A DNA stretch of 64,000 bases, taken from assembly GCF_000586555.1 (NCBI RefSeq), contig NZ_AZUC01000047.1, forward strand, positions 1 through 64,000, read 5' to 3'. The notes under the pieces were generated by a model that saw only the letters and a list, made by a program, of their open reading frames with translations, made no database searches and was not told the origin of the DNA. Source of the DNA: Sporosarcina sp. D27. Lineage in GTDB: Bacteria > Bacillota > Bacilli > Bacillales_A > Planococcaceae. Positions 24,944 to 33,992 of the stretch are shown here, in pieces. The stretch's first letter is position 1, and each line of letters opens with the position of its first letter. The translations under genes and the position numbers were made by a program.

Positions 24944-25861
24944 TTAGGCGTTAGACTCTTCTTTCAATAGTGCGTCACGGTATTTAGTAGTGAATTCCCC
25001 ACTTTTCAGCATCATAATTTCTTCTTTGTATGGTGCTGTTTTGTTTTTCTTGTCCGTACCGATGAATGGGGTTTCCAATATTTTTGGAACGTTTGTGAAT
25101 GATGGATGATGAACGATATAGTGCAGTGGTTCAAAACCGATGTGACCAAAACCTATGTTTTCGTGGCGGTCTTTCCCTGCACCACGGACGTTCTTACTAT
25201 CATTGACATGGACAACTGAAATTCGATCTCTACCAATGAAGTGATCAAATTCTTCCAGCACACCTTCGAAATCGTTTACGATATCATAACCAGCATCATG
25301 AACGTGGCAAGTATCAAAACAAACCGAAAGTCGATCGCTGTTTTTAACACCATCAAAAATCATTGCAAGTTCTTCAAAGCTTCTTCCGCATTCAGTTCCT
25401 TTACCTGCCATTGTTTCCAAGGCAATGCGGACATCCGCGTCTTCAGCTAATACCTCATTCAAACCTTCAATAATTTTTGCAATTCCCTTGTCTCTTCCTT
25501 CACCTACGTGCGCTCCAGGATGCAATACAATCTGATTTGCACCAAGTGCTGCTGTACGTCTAATTTCTTCCTGTAAGAAATCCACGCCCAGTCTGAAGGT
25601 TTCAGGTTTCACCGTATTTGCAATGTTAATGATATAAGGCGCATGGACGACCATAGAGGATAGTCCGTGTTCCTTCATATGCGATTGACCTGCTGCAATG
25701 TTCAACTCTTCGATTGGTTTACGTCGCGTGTTTTGAGGAGCTCCTGTATAGATCATGAAAGTCGAAGCACCAAATTCGAGAGCATCCTTACTTGAACCAA
25801 GTAACATATCCTTCCCACTCATCGATACATGGGACCCGATTAATATAGGTTGTTCACTCAT
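24944..25861 (-). CDS. nfo: Endonuclease IV (AP endonuclease)
   Basis: Zinc-dependent apurinic/apyrimidinic endonuclease for base-excision repair, important in spores of Bacillus. Metal and active-site motifs are visible: HVSMSGK at the start, [39 protein letters not shown] and [21 protein letters not shown]. Length 305 is normal. It overlaps the helicase gene cshB by four bases (both minus strand), so they are cotranscribed. Confidence 0.95.
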   Translation of the reverse strand: MSEQPILIGSHVSMSGKDMLLGSSKDALEFGASTFMIYTGAPQNTRRKPIEELNIAAGQSHMKEHGLSSMVVHAPYIINIANTVKPETFRLGVDFLQEEIRRTAALGANQIVLHPGAHVGEGRDKGIAKIIEGLNEVLAEDADVRIALETMAGKGTECGRSFEELAMIFDGVKNSDRLSVCFDTCHVHDAGYDIVNDFEGVLEEFDHFIGRDRISVVHVNDSKNVRGAGKDRHENIGFGHIGFEPLHYIVHHPSFTNVPKILETPFIGTDKKNKTAPYKEEIMMLKSGEFTTKYRDALLKEESNA

Positions 25862-27153
25862 TTTTTCTTATTCAGTCTCCTTTCACGCTTTTTAAAGCGA
25901 TCCACTTCCGCAGCCCGCTTCTTTTTATAACCCGGTTTCACCTTTGCAGGTTTCCGTATTAATGAAGCAGCTTTTTTATCGATTTCGTCCTGTTCTTTCG
26001 GTCGATTTTTTCTTGAATGACGTTCTTTAAGCTGTGTCCATTCTCCATTTTTCACATCTTCATGTACGAATGGAATACCCATTTTCTCGATTTTAACGAT
26101 CGCATCATCTTCAGAAGGATCAAATAATGTGATTGCGACCCCTTCCAACCCAGCACGCGCTGTACGTCCTACGCGGTGAATATAGAACTCTAAGTCTTCA
26201 GGAAGCTCATAGTTGATGACGTGACTCACGCCTGGGATGTCTATTCCTCGTGCTGCTAGATCTGTCGCTACAATGAATTGGTACTCCAGGTCACGAATTT
26301 GTTTCATCATCCGAGTCCGTTCGCGAGCGTTTAAATCACCATGGATTTTCCCTGTTTTTACACCTTGCGCAGCAAGATAGCCCGCAAGCTCATCTGCATT
26401 TTGTTTGGTATTTGTAAAAATAATTGCCAAATACGGATTAATCGCCTGGATGACGTTCATAAGCTTCTTTTTGCGGTCCATTCCTCTTACCGGGACGAGA
26501 GAATAGTGCATGCCTTCTGTCAAAGGTTTTTTTGTACCGAGCTGAATATGAACAGGTGAGTCCATATACTTAGCAAGAAATGGCTTCAGTTTTTCTGGAA
26601 TTGTCGCAGAGAAAACATACATTTCCAAGTCACTTGGCATTTTTCCGGCAAATTGGTCGATGTCTTCAATGAAGCCCATATCAAACGCAAGATCGGCTTC
26701 GTCAATTACAAGGATTCGGGCTGTATGAATCGATAGCGCACCTGTATCCGACATATCCCGGATACGTCCAGGCGTTCCAACAACTAAATGAGGATTCGAT
26801 TTCAATTTGTCAGCAGAGCGCTTCTTATCCGTTCCGCCAATCAATAAACTTGTGCGAACCTCTGAAGAAGCCGTCAGCTTTTTCAACTCATCAAATAACT
26901 GGATAGCAAGCTCGCGTGTTGGAGCCGTGATGACTGCTTGAAGCTCATCTGCATCTGTATTGATGCGTTGTAAAATTGGAATTAGGAAACTGTGGGATTT
27001 CCCTGTTCCTGTATGTGCTTGCCCGATTGCGCTCTGACCTTTTAATATGAGCGGAATCATTTCCTTTTGGATGGGGGTTGGACTTGTGAAGCCCAACTTT
27101 TCTATCGCTTCACGAAGAAAAGGTTTAAATTGGTAATCAGTGTATCTAGACAT
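25858..27153 (-). CDS. cshB: DEAD-box RNA helicase CshB
   Basis: ATP-dependent RNA helicase, 431 residues, with Q motif ([14 protein letters not shown]), motif I AHTGTGKS, Ia APTRELA, DEAD in [12 protein letters not shown] in FSATIP, and the C-domain motifs [10 protein letters not shown] and [10 protein letters not shown]. The basic tail ([20 protein letters not shown]) suits RNA or ribosome binding. Gene order next to nfo (yqfR-yqfS in B. subtilis) identifies CshB, linked to cold-shock and ribosome assembly. Confidence 0.93.
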   Translation of the reverse strand: MSRYTDYQFKPFLREAIEKLGFTSPTPIQKEMIPLILKGQSAIGQAHTGTGKSHSFLIPILQRINTDADELQAVITAPTRELAIQLFDELKKLTASSEVRTSLLIGGTDKKRSADKLKSNPHLVVGTPGRIRDMSDTGALSIHTARILVIDEADLAFDMGFIEDIDQFAGKMPSDLEMYVFSATIPEKLKPFLAKYMDSPVHIQLGTKKPLTEGMHYSLVPVRGMDRKKKLMNVIQAINPYLAIIFTNTKQNADELAGYLAAQGVKTGKIHGDLNARERTRMMKQIRDLEYQFIVATDLAARGIDIPGVSHVINYELPEDLEFYIHRVGRTARAGLEGVAITLFDPSEDDAIVKIEKMGIPFVHEDVKNGEWTQLKERHSRKNRPKEQDEIDKKAASLIRKPAKVKPGYKKKRAAEVDRFKKRERRLNKKK

Positions 27154-27263
27154 GTTCGTGTCCTCCTATCATTCGTTCATTGTAGCACGAAACTGTACCG
27201 CTGGTTGCTTTTTTCGCATAGGATACATTATCGACAAAGTACTCTTTGGGAAAGGAGATAATT

Positions 27264-27743
27264 ATGAGATATCAATCTTTTTATCCATTTGCTAATCAGC
27301 AGCGGCAAGCTCCTGCTGGCCAACAGATGTTTCGCGGAAACTTTCAGCAGGCGAAACCCTTTACACAGGGTCCTGCAGCACCATTTGCACAAGGCCAAGC
27401 GAATCAGCAACCTTCCCCATTCGGAATGGATCCTGGGTTTGGTGGTCAACAGCAAACACAAGGTGGAGCACCTACAAGGGCAGGTCTTTCAAAACCTGAA
27501 ATGTATATGGAAACCGCCAATCGTTTTATGACAACTGTGCAACAATATGCACCCATGGTACAACAGTTTGCACCAATGCTTCAAAATATACCCGCCATGT
27601 GGAAATTGTACCGAGGATTTCAATCTCTTCCGGATGCAGGGATAGCAGGAGCATCTGCAGCAGCATCTGTTGCACGCGGGGCAGCACCAGTACCCTCAGG
27701 ACCTCGACCTTCTGTGCCTAAAGTGTTCCAGCCACCAATCTAA
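27264..27743 (+). CDS. yqfQ: YqfQ/VrrA family protein
   Basis: A 159-residue protein of biased composition. The first half is Gln/Pro/Ala/Phe-rich with short irregular repeats (AGQQMFRGNFQQAKPFTQGP); a conserved middle follows (YMETANRFMTTVQQYAPMVQ), then an Ala/Pro/Arg tail ending KVFQPPI. In B. anthracis the vrrA repeat of this family varies in length. AAAGGAG six bases before ATG 27264 decides the start. Function unknown; related proteins have been linked to the spore, which is only a hint here. Confidence 0.78.
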   Translation: MRYQSFYPFANQQRQAPAGQQMFRGNFQQAKPFTQGPAAPFAQGQANQQPSPFGMDPGFGGQQQTQGGAPTRAGLSKPEMYMETANRFMTTVQQYAPMVQQFAPMLQNIPAMWKLYRGFQSLPDAGIAGASAAASVARGAAPVPSGPRPSVPKVFQPPI

Positions 27744-27747
27744 GACT

Positions 27748-27776
27748 TTGAACCTTTGAGTCATCTCCGCTATAAT
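27748..27776 (+). promoter_or_regulatory. Sigma-A promoter of ispH
   Basis: TTGAAC (27748-27753), 17-bp spacer, perfect TATAAT (27771-27776), 34 bases before the ATG; GAGGAG follows as ribosome site. Confidence 0.8.
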
Positions 27777-27809
27777 AGGGGTAGATCCCTTTAGAGGAGT
27801 GAGCTTAAG

Positions 27810-28781
27810 ATGGAAGTAATGAAGATTTCCCCACGGGGTTATTGTTATGGGGTCGTCGATGCAATGGTGATTGCTAGAAATGCGGCACTCGACGAATCAT
27901 TGCCGAGACCGATTTATATATTGGGCATGATTGTACACAACAAGCATGTGACGGATGCGTTCGAGGAAGATGGCATCATCACATTAGAAGGAAATAATCG
28001 TCTCGAGATTCTCAACCAAGTCGAGACAGGTACTGTAATATTCACAGCACATGGAGTCTCTCCTGAAGTACGTGAACTTGCACGTAAAAAAGGGCTAGTT
28101 TCAATCGATGCTACCTGTCCTGACGTAACTGTCACACATGACTTAATCCGTGAGAAGACGGCTGAAGGCTACGATATCATCTATATCGGCAAGGCACATC
28201 ATCCGGAACCTGAAGGTGCTCTTGGTGTTGCTCCAGGCAGAGTTCATTTAGTTGAAAATGCACAGCATATTGAGCAGTTAACTCTTCAAAACGACAAATT
28301 ACTTGTCACAAATCAGACTACTATGAGTCAGTGGGACGTCATTCACCTCATGGAAGACTTAAAAAAGAAATATCCTCACATTGAGGTCCATAAAGAAATT
28401 TGCATGGCGACACAAGTTAGACAAGAAGCAGTTGCCGAGCAAGCAGGCGAAGCAGATTTGCTGATTGTTGTCGGTGATCCGAAGAGCAATAACTCCAATC
28501 GGTTGACACAAGTTTCAGTCGAAATTGCTAATACCCCATCCTATCGAATTTCAGATGTCTCCGAAATTGAGTTAAGTTGGTTGGAAGGCGTCGACCGCGT
28601 GGCCGTCACAGCAGGTGCTTCTACACCTACATTGATCGTTCGTGAAGTGATCGAATTCCTTTCGAAGTTTGACCCTGCAGATCCGTCTACACACATTGCA
28701 GAGCGCAAGTTTGACTTGAACCGACTGTTACCGAAGATTAAGAATCCAACACCCGTTACACGGATTGAACCATATGTTTAA
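27810..28781 (+). CDS. ispH: 4-hydroxy-3-methylbut-2-enyl diphosphate reductase
   Basis: [4Fe-4S] enzyme that makes IPP and DMAPP in the last step of the MEP pathway. The three cluster cysteines are in SPRGYCYG (C12), DATCPDVT and HKEICMATQ; substrate motifs HNKHVT, FTAHGVS, TNQTTMS and [11 protein letters not shown] are intact. Length 323 is that of the longer Bacillus-type form. Two starts are possible (M1 or M4); the first is kept. Single gene with a strong promoter and a terminator. Confidence 0.96.
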   Translation: MEVMKISPRGYCYGVVDAMVIARNAALDESLPRPIYILGMIVHNKHVTDAFEEDGIITLEGNNRLEILNQVETGTVIFTAHGVSPEVRELARKKGLVSIDATCPDVTVTHDLIREKTAEGYDIIYIGKAHHPEPEGALGVAPGRVHLVENAQHIEQLTLQNDKLLVTNQTTMSQWDVIHLMEDLKKKYPHIEVHKEICMATQVRQEAVAEQAGEADLLIVVGDPKSNNSNRLTQVSVEIANTPSYRISDVSEIELSWLEGVDRVAVTAGASTPTLIVREVIEFLSKFDPADPSTHIAERKFDLNRLLPKIKNPTPVTRIEPYV

Positions 28782-28787
28782 ATGACT

Positions 28788-28828
28788 AAATCCCCCACTT
28801 CTCACTTGAGAAACTGGGGGATTTTTTT
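28788..28828 (+). terminator. Terminator of ispH
   Basis: A 10-bp stem (AAATCCCCCA, TGGGGGATTT) with further weak pairs inside, followed by TTTTTTT. It reaches the stop codon of the convergent yqfO. Confidence 0.85.
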
Positions 28829-29636
28829 AAATAAAGGCAAAGGGTTCTGTATTTTGTTGGGATTGTAAAAACGTCACTTTGTAGTTTCGGTGTTCACATT
28901 TTGCAGCCATATGCTCTGCAACACCTTGAATCATCACTTTTTCAACATTATGACCAGGATCTACAACACATAAGTCAATTGCTTCAGCGTCTTGGGCGAC
29001 ATGGTAATACAAATCACCTGTTACTAACACATCTGCCCCAGCACGTTTAGCGGCATATATATATTTGTTTCCATCTCCACCTAAAACGCCTACTTTATGT
29101 ATCAATCGATCCTTATCTCCTACAAATCTAACTGCAGGCACATCTAGCTTCTCCTTCACGTGGAGAGCAAACTGTTCAAGCGTCATACTCGACGGAAGCT
29201 TACCGACTCGACCTATTCCATATTCTTGATCTGATTCAAAAGAAGTTCGTTCAAGAATTTGAATCTGAGTGAGCCCTAGTTTCTCTGAAAGCAGATCATT
29301 CACACCGCCATTTGCTATATCTAGGTTCGTATGAGCTGCATACACGGACAAATCATGTTTGATACACTTCTCAATCATTCGTCCTTGTGGGGTATCTGTC
29401 CATATGTGTTTCGCAGGTCTAAATAAGGGAGGATGGTGTGCAATGATAAGCGTTGCCCCTCGCTCAATCGCTTCGTCGACAATCGATTCATTCACATCCA
29501 ATGTGACTAAGACAGTGTCAACTGGTCTATTCAATTGACCAATATGGAGACCGATTGGGTCCCCTTCCATGGCTAATTTTTTTGGTGCCCACTCTTCAAA
29601 TACTTGAATGATTTCATGACCATTCACGTTTTTCAT
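28827..29636 (-). CDS. yqfO: Nif3-like dinuclear metal centre protein (YqfO)
   Basis: NIF3 family protein; toroid-forming hexamers with a two-metal site. Motifs LIIAHHPPLFRP, YAAHTNLDIANGGVND and the late VDPGHNVEKVM are intact. At 269 residues it lacks the insertion of about 100 residues (PII/CutA1-like domain) that makes B. subtilis YqfO about 373. Its biochemical role is unclear; some relatives were listed as GTP cyclohydrolase 1 type 2. It overlaps trmK by four bases, the order found in most Bacillota. Confidence 0.9.
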   Translation of the reverse strand: MKNVNGHEIIQVFEEWAPKKLAMEGDPIGLHIGQLNRPVDTVLVTLDVNESIVDEAIERGATLIIAHHPPLFRPAKHIWTDTPQGRMIEKCIKHDLSVYAAHTNLDIANGGVNDLLSEKLGLTQIQILERTSFESDQEYGIGRVGKLPSSMTLEQFALHVKEKLDVPAVRFVGDKDRLIHKVGVLGGDGNKYIYAAKRAGADVLVTGDLYYHVAQDAEAIDLCVVDPGHNVEKVMIQGVAEHMAAKCEHRNYKVTFLQSQQNTEPFAFI

Positions 29637-30331
29637 GACTTCAACACCCTTTCAATCATATCCTTCGTTGCACTCAATTGTTTACGTTTCGCTTTTGCTT
29701 CTTCAGATTGCGCAGACTGTGTTAGCACACTAATCACACGTGATATCTCATTTAACTCACCTTGCCATTTATCTTGGAAAACGGCAGAACGTTCCTGTAA
29801 AAGAATCGGCCCCATTAGTAACTCTTCAGGGGTATAAGACTGATCACCTCTCTGCAGGACAAGGACTTCATAGATTTTATGATCCTCTTTAAGAATCGCT
29901 TCGTTCGATACTTTCCATGAATTGCTGACCGCCCAAACACGGATTGCCATTGCATGTATGTTCGGCTGTACGATAATTCGTTTGACCCCTTTTAACTTAT
30001 CCGCATCGTTTTCTAAAATAGAGGCAATTAAGGAACCACCCATACCTGCAATGGTCACTGTTTCAACACCATCATCAGGATGAATAGCTTGCAGCCCATT
30101 AGCGAGACGTACAACAACCTTATCCGTTAAGCCTTCCTTTGCAACATTTCGCTTTGCTGATTCAAATGGTCCTTTAACCACTTCTCCTGCAATGGCTCTG
30201 GATATTTGCCCTTTTTGAATGAGCCAGCAGGGTAAATAAGCGTGGTCACTTCCTATATCTGCAAGGACAGTTCCTTGTTCAGCAAATGATGCGACCAACC
30301 GCAATCGTTCTGATAAATTTTTCGCGTTCAC
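29633..30331 (-). CDS. trmK: tRNA (adenine(22)-N(1))-methyltransferase TrmK
   Basis: SAM-dependent enzyme that methylates A22 of tRNA. Rossmann motif VLADIGSDHAYLPCWLI (about residues 22-38), IAGMGG motif in the middle and a C-terminal coiled coil of charged residues. Length 232. The longer frame opens at GTG 30343; GTG 30331, eight bases after AAAGGTGG, gives the usual N terminus MNAKNLSERL. Cotranscribed with yqfO. Confidence 0.92.
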   Translation of the reverse strand: MNAKNLSERLRLVASFAEQGTVLADIGSDHAYLPCWLIQKGQISRAIAGEVVKGPFESAKRNVAKEGLTDKVVVRLANGLQAIHPDDGVETVTIAGMGGSLIASILENDADKLKGVKRIIVQPNIHAMAIRVWAVSNSWKVSNEAILKEDHKIYEVLVLQRGDQSYTPEELLMGPILLQERSAVFQDKWQGELNEISRVISVLTQSAQSEEAKAKRKQLSATKDMIERVLKS

Positions 30332-30419
30332 TCTTTGTTCCACCTTTCAGCAGACGGACAAACTGTCGTCGACTTCTTCCATTAATCTTATCGAAAATCA
30401 GACCTTTTTGCACGTATCA

Positions 30420-30466
30420 AACAAAAGAGCAATCAGGCAGCGGAGTTCCGCCACACTGATTGCTCT
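30420..30466 (-). terminator. Terminator of cccA
   Basis: A perfect 11-bp stem (AGAGCAATCAG 30426-30436, CTGATTGCTCT 30456-30466) around an inner GCGGAGTTCCGC palindrome, with TTTTGTTTG after it on the minus strand. Confidence 0.8.
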
Positions 30467-30474
30467 CTAGATTA

Positions 30475-30849
30475 TCATTTAAGTGTTAGAATGTAATCGA
30501 CCATTGCGTCAATGTTCTCATCTGGGATGAGTCCAGGTGGCATACCGCCTTTACCATTCTTGATGATTTCGTGAAGCTCTTTAGGATCTTTGTCCTCACC
30601 GTGAAGGCTCGGGCCAACAGCGCCTTCTAGATCTCCACCATGACATCCGATACATTTTTGCTGCGCTACAGCTTCAGCATCGAATTCAGCAGATGCGCCT
30701 TCGTCATCTTTTTTGCCTTCTTCCGTTGCTTCGCCATCTGCATCGGCAATCTCTTTTTGTTGATCAATACCATACATGGACATGAAGAAAATGAGTCCGA
30801 TACCTAATGCGAAAATCAAAATATAAGGAACAACAGGATTTTTACTCAA
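30475..30849 (-). CDS. cccA: Membrane-anchored cytochrome c-550 (CccA type)
   Basis: Small c-type cytochrome of the respiratory chain, outside the membrane. An N-terminal helix (residues 8-24) anchors it; an acidic low-complexity linker (about 30-58) follows, then the haem domain with CIGCH and the axial methionine in GGMPPGL. Length 124, like B. subtilis CccA (120). TTG start nine bases after GGAGG. Its position near trmK-yqfO and sigA is conserved, but here an acyl-CoA dehydrogenase and an unknown membrane protein stand between it and sigA. Confidence 0.93.
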   Translation of the reverse strand: MSKNPVVPYILIFALGIGLIFFMSMYGIDQQKEIADADGEATEEGKKDDEGASAEFDAEAVAQQKCIGCHGGDLEGAVGPSLHGEDKDPKELHEIIKNGKGGMPPGLIPDENIDAMVDYILTLK

Positions 30850-30994
30850 CGAACTTAACCTCCTTCACCAGAAACTATTCTGTAGTATATAGTGCACAAC
30901 TCTTATTGTACTGTATTCTGGCTAAAATCGAAAGACTTATCAACAGACTTTTCTCTTTTGTGACATTTTGGACATACTTTGTGAACTTTTTTCG

Positions 30995-32137
30995 TTAACA
31001 TCCAATTTGGCGTGCAATCACCATATGTTGGACTTCAGAAGTTCCTTCTCCAATTTCCAATAACTTCGCGTCACGCATATATCTTTCAACTTCGTATTCT
31101 CTCATATATCCATAACCACCATGGATTTGAATGGCTTCGTCTGCAACTTCCATTGCAATTTCAGAAGCATACAACTTACACATCGCAGCTTCTTTAGTAA
31201 ACGGCTTTCCTTCGTCTTTTAACCAAGCCGCTTTATAAACCATATTTCGTGCAAGCTCAATTTTCATCGCCATATCTGCTAGCTTAAATTGTGTCACCTG
31301 GAACTCGGAAAGCGACTTTCCAAACTGTTTCCGCTCTTTTGCATATTGCATGGCACGATCATAGGCTGCTTGAGCAATTCCAACTGCCATTGCTCCAATT
31401 CCAATTCGTCCACCATCTAGTGTTACTAAAAATTGACGGAATCCGTTCCCTTTTTTCCCCAATAGATTCTCCTCAGGTACTTGTACATTCTCCATAACGA
31501 GTTCGGTCGTATTGGAAGCATGCAACCCCATCTTTTCATAGTTATCAATCACTTTGAATCCTTCTGCATCTGTAGGAACGATAATCGCGCTAATTTCTTT
31601 CCCACCTGTTTCTGTTTGTCCTGTTATGGCAGTCAGAGCAAGATTTTTAGCATAACTTGCGTTAGTGATATATACTTTTGAACCATTAATGGTATAAGTT
31701 CCATCTTCAAGTTTAGCTGTTGTTTGTGTACCGCCTGCGTCTGATCCTGCATTAGGTTCGGTAAGTCCAAACGCACCAAATGAGGTTCCTTCACATATCG
31801 GGCGCAAATATTTTTGTTTCTGTTCTTCTGTTCCAAATAAGCTAAGTGGCGCTCCCCCAAGCGAAATGTGCGCGGAATAAGTAATTCCGGTAGACGCACA
31901 AGCCCGACTTAATTCTTCAGTGACGATTGCGAAACTGATTGTGTCTGCTCCTGCTCCGCCATAATCTTCTGAAAACGGTAGTCCCATCATTCCCATTTCA
32001 GAAAGTTGTTTAAAGATTTCTACAGGAAATTCATTTGTCCGGTCCCTCTCAATTGCACCTGGTGCAACAACTTCGTTTGCAAACTCCCGAATTGTCCGCT
32101 GTATCATTTGTTGTTCTGTAGATAAATTGAAATCCAT
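30995..32137 (-). CDS. Acyl-CoA dehydrogenase
   Basis: FAD enzyme that introduces the alpha-beta double bond in acyl-CoA; 380 residues. Signatures AFGLTEPNAGSDAGG and the C-terminal QIHGGYGYMREYEVERYMRD are complete; the region before it has GRIGIGAMAVGIAQAAYDRA. The catalytic glutamate probably lies in RDAKLLEIGEGTSEVQ. Chain-length specificity (short or branched) cannot be told. AAAGGGGATGTCATA fixes ATG 32137. It is not part of this block in B. subtilis and may be a lineage-specific insertion; no mobile element marks are visible. Confidence 0.92.
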   Translation of the reverse strand: MDFNLSTEQQMIQRTIREFANEVVAPGAIERDRTNEFPVEIFKQLSEMGMMGLPFSEDYGGAGADTISFAIVTEELSRACASTGITYSAHISLGGAPLSLFGTEEQKQKYLRPICEGTSFGAFGLTEPNAGSDAGGTQTTAKLEDGTYTINGSKVYITNASYAKNLALTAITGQTETGGKEISAIIVPTDAEGFKVIDNYEKMGLHASNTTELVMENVQVPEENLLGKKGNGFRQFLVTLDGGRIGIGAMAVGIAQAAYDRAMQYAKERKQFGKSLSEFQVTQFKLADMAMKIELARNMVYKAAWLKDEGKPFTKEAAMCKLYASEIAMEVADEAIQIHGGYGYMREYEVERYMRDAKLLEIGEGTSEVQHMVIARQIGC

Positions 32138-32203
32138 TATGACATCCCCTTTTTTGTGAACGCTTACAAGTTTCATTATACAGAATTAGTCGATAGTTTA
32201 ACA

Positions 32204-32245
32204 GAAAAAAAGGATTTTCGCTCAATACGAAATGAGCAAAAATCC
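32204..32245 (-). terminator. Terminator of the 32222 membrane-protein gene
   Basis: The stem (GGATTTTCGCTCA 32212-32224, TGAGCAAAAATCC 32233-32245, one wobble) contains the last codons and stop of the gene, with TTTTTTT after it on the minus strand. Confidence 0.8.
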
Positions 32246-32779
32246 GATAATCATTAGTAACCCAGCAGCACCTGAAATTGTAAAATACAATAATTTTAGC
32301 AAACGTCCTGCAAATAGCCATAAAATGCTATTTAACATAAGAATACCTAATAACAACATTGTCTCGCCTTCAAAGAAAGAAAACCATACTTTAAGTGATA
32401 TTGCGAGCAACATAAAAGCTGCAATAATATATGTAAAAGGAATGAGGGCAGAACGAAATGGTTTACTAATTATTAACCTTACTAGTAAACCAAGGACAAA
32501 AATGGATGCAGGTGCAATCATAATGATCGGATAATTCCCAATTGTAAACATCAAAGCAGAAAGACCTATTGCTAAAATTACCAACATGATCATTTTCTTC
32601 GTGACTGAATACCGCTCTTTTTCTAGAATAGCTTTTTCAACCTTTACATTCGTAGCTGCTTCTGCATCCCCTTGAGCGTATAACGTAATTAAAAAATCAC
32701 AATAATGCTCTGGCAACAGACGATTCTTTTTCCAATAATGTATTTCTGATATAATGATTCGTTTACGCTGCGCATTCAT
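32222..32779 (-). CDS. Unknown multi-helix membrane protein
   Basis: Not recognised. The 185-residue product has a charged cytosolic N terminus (residues 1-60: RKRIIISEIHYWKKNRLLPE, then HYCDFLITLYAQG) and five or six membrane helices from about residue 62 on. The N-terminal segment resembles the short EI-xYWKxNxLLPExYC motif seen in some Bacillales membrane proteins (DUF2157-like), of unknown role. It has its own terminator and lies between sigA and the acyl-CoA dehydrogenase; upstream is the sigA terminator, so it is probably a single-gene unit. Confidence 0.75.
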   Translation of the reverse strand: MNAQRKRIIISEIHYWKKNRLLPEHYCDFLITLYAQGDAEAATNVKVEKAILEKERYSVTKKMIMLVILAIGLSALMFTIGNYPIIMIAPASIFVLGLLVRLIISKPFRSALIPFTYIIAAFMLLAISLKVWFSFFEGETMLLLGILMLNSILWLFAGRLLKLLYFTISGAAGLLMIIGFLLISY

Positions 32780-32800
32780 AAACGTTCTCTCCTTCTACTG

Positions 32801-32834
32801 AAAAAAGACACCGGCAAGGAATTTGCCCGGTGCC
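32801..32834 (-). terminator. Terminator of the dnaG-sigA unit
   Basis: Stem GACACCGGCAA with TTGCCCGGTGCC (one bulge or wobble) followed by TTTTTT on the minus strand, just past the sigA stop. Confidence 0.85.
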
Positions 32835-32840
32835 AGTTTC

Positions 32841-33959
32841 TTATTCTAAAAAGTCTTTCAGACGCTTACTACGAGAAGGATGTCGTAATTTACGAAGAGC
32901 TTTCGCTTCGATTTGACGAATCCGCTCACGAGTTACTCCGAACACTTTACCAACTTCTTCCAAAGTTCTAGTTCGGCCATCGTCTAATCCGAAACGCAAT
33001 CGAAGGACATTTTCTTCACGATCTGTCAGTGTATCCAAAACATCTTCCAGCTGCTCTTTCAACAATTCATAAGCCGCATGGTCTGAAGGAGACTGTGCTT
33101 CCGAGTCTTCAATGAAATCTCCAAGATGTGAATCGTCCTCTTCACCAATTGGTGTTTCAAGTGATACCGGTTCTTGTGCAATCTTAAGGATTTCTCGAAC
33201 TTTTTCAGGAGTTAGTTCCATCTCTTCACCGATTTCCTCCGGCGAAGGTTCTCTTCCTAAATCCTGCAACAATTGACGTTGAACACGGATGAGCTTGTTA
33301 ATGGTCTCTACCATGTGAACAGGAATACGGATTGTTCTTGCTTGGTCTGCGATCGCACGTGTAATCGCCTGGCGAATCCACCATGTTGCATACGTACTAA
33401 ACTTAAAGCCTTTAGTATGGTCAAACTTTTCAACGGCTTTAATAAGACCCATATTTCCTTCTTGGATCAAATCTAAAAAGAGCATGCCTCGTCCTACATA
33501 TCGTTTTGCGATACTCACAACTAGACGTAAATTGGCTTCTGCCAAACGTTTCTTAGCTTCCTCTTCACCTGCGATAATACGTTTAGCAAGAGCTACTTCT
33601 TCTTTACCGGTAAGCAAATCAACACGGCCAATTTCTTTTAAGTACATGCGGACGGGATCATTAATTTTCACACCCGGCGGAACGCTCAGGTCATTCAGGT
33701 CGAATCGTTCTTCATCTGCAGCAGGTTTGCCTGGCGCTTCTTCAGAACTTTCTTCTTTGCCTTCCATCTCAATACCAGCTGCCTCGATTTGATCGAGGAA
33801 CTCTTCAAACTGGTCGGGCTCCATTTCAAAAGTAGCCAATTTTTCAGTGACTTCTTCAATTGTCAACTCGCCACTCTTTTTACCGGTTTCCAGCAAAGCA
33901 GCTTTGACTTCCTCCAACGTTGTCTCTGTTTCTCCAGTTAGTTCCTCTTTTTTAGCCAT
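32841..33959 (-). CDS. sigA: RNA polymerase primary sigma factor SigA
   Basis: Housekeeping sigma factor, 372 residues. Region 1.1 is acidic; region 2 shows [31 protein letters not shown] and [20 protein letters not shown]; region 4 has [20 protein letters not shown]. Length matches B. subtilis SigA (371). It follows dnaG by 33 bp, forming the conserved macromolecular-synthesis pair; rpsU, which precedes dnaG in proteobacteria, is 16 kb away here, as in Bacillus. Confidence 0.98.
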   Translation of the reverse strand: MAKKEELTGETETTLEEVKAALLETGKKSGELTIEEVTEKLATFEMEPDQFEEFLDQIEAAGIEMEGKEESSEEAPGKPAADEERFDLNDLSVPPGVKINDPVRMYLKEIGRVDLLTGKEEVALAKRIIAGEEEAKKRLAEANLRLVVSIAKRYVGRGMLFLDLIQEGNMGLIKAVEKFDHTKGFKFSTYATWWIRQAITRAIADQARTIRIPVHMVETINKLIRVQRQLLQDLGREPSPEEIGEEMELTPEKVREILKIAQEPVSLETPIGEEDDSHLGDFIEDSEAQSPSDHAAYELLKEQLEDVLDTLTDREENVLRLRFGLDDGRTRTLEEVGKVFGVTRERIRQIEAKALRKLRHPSRSKRLKDFLE

Positions 33960-33992
33960 AATAACCTGTTCCTCCTTAGTACGCCGGTCGGC

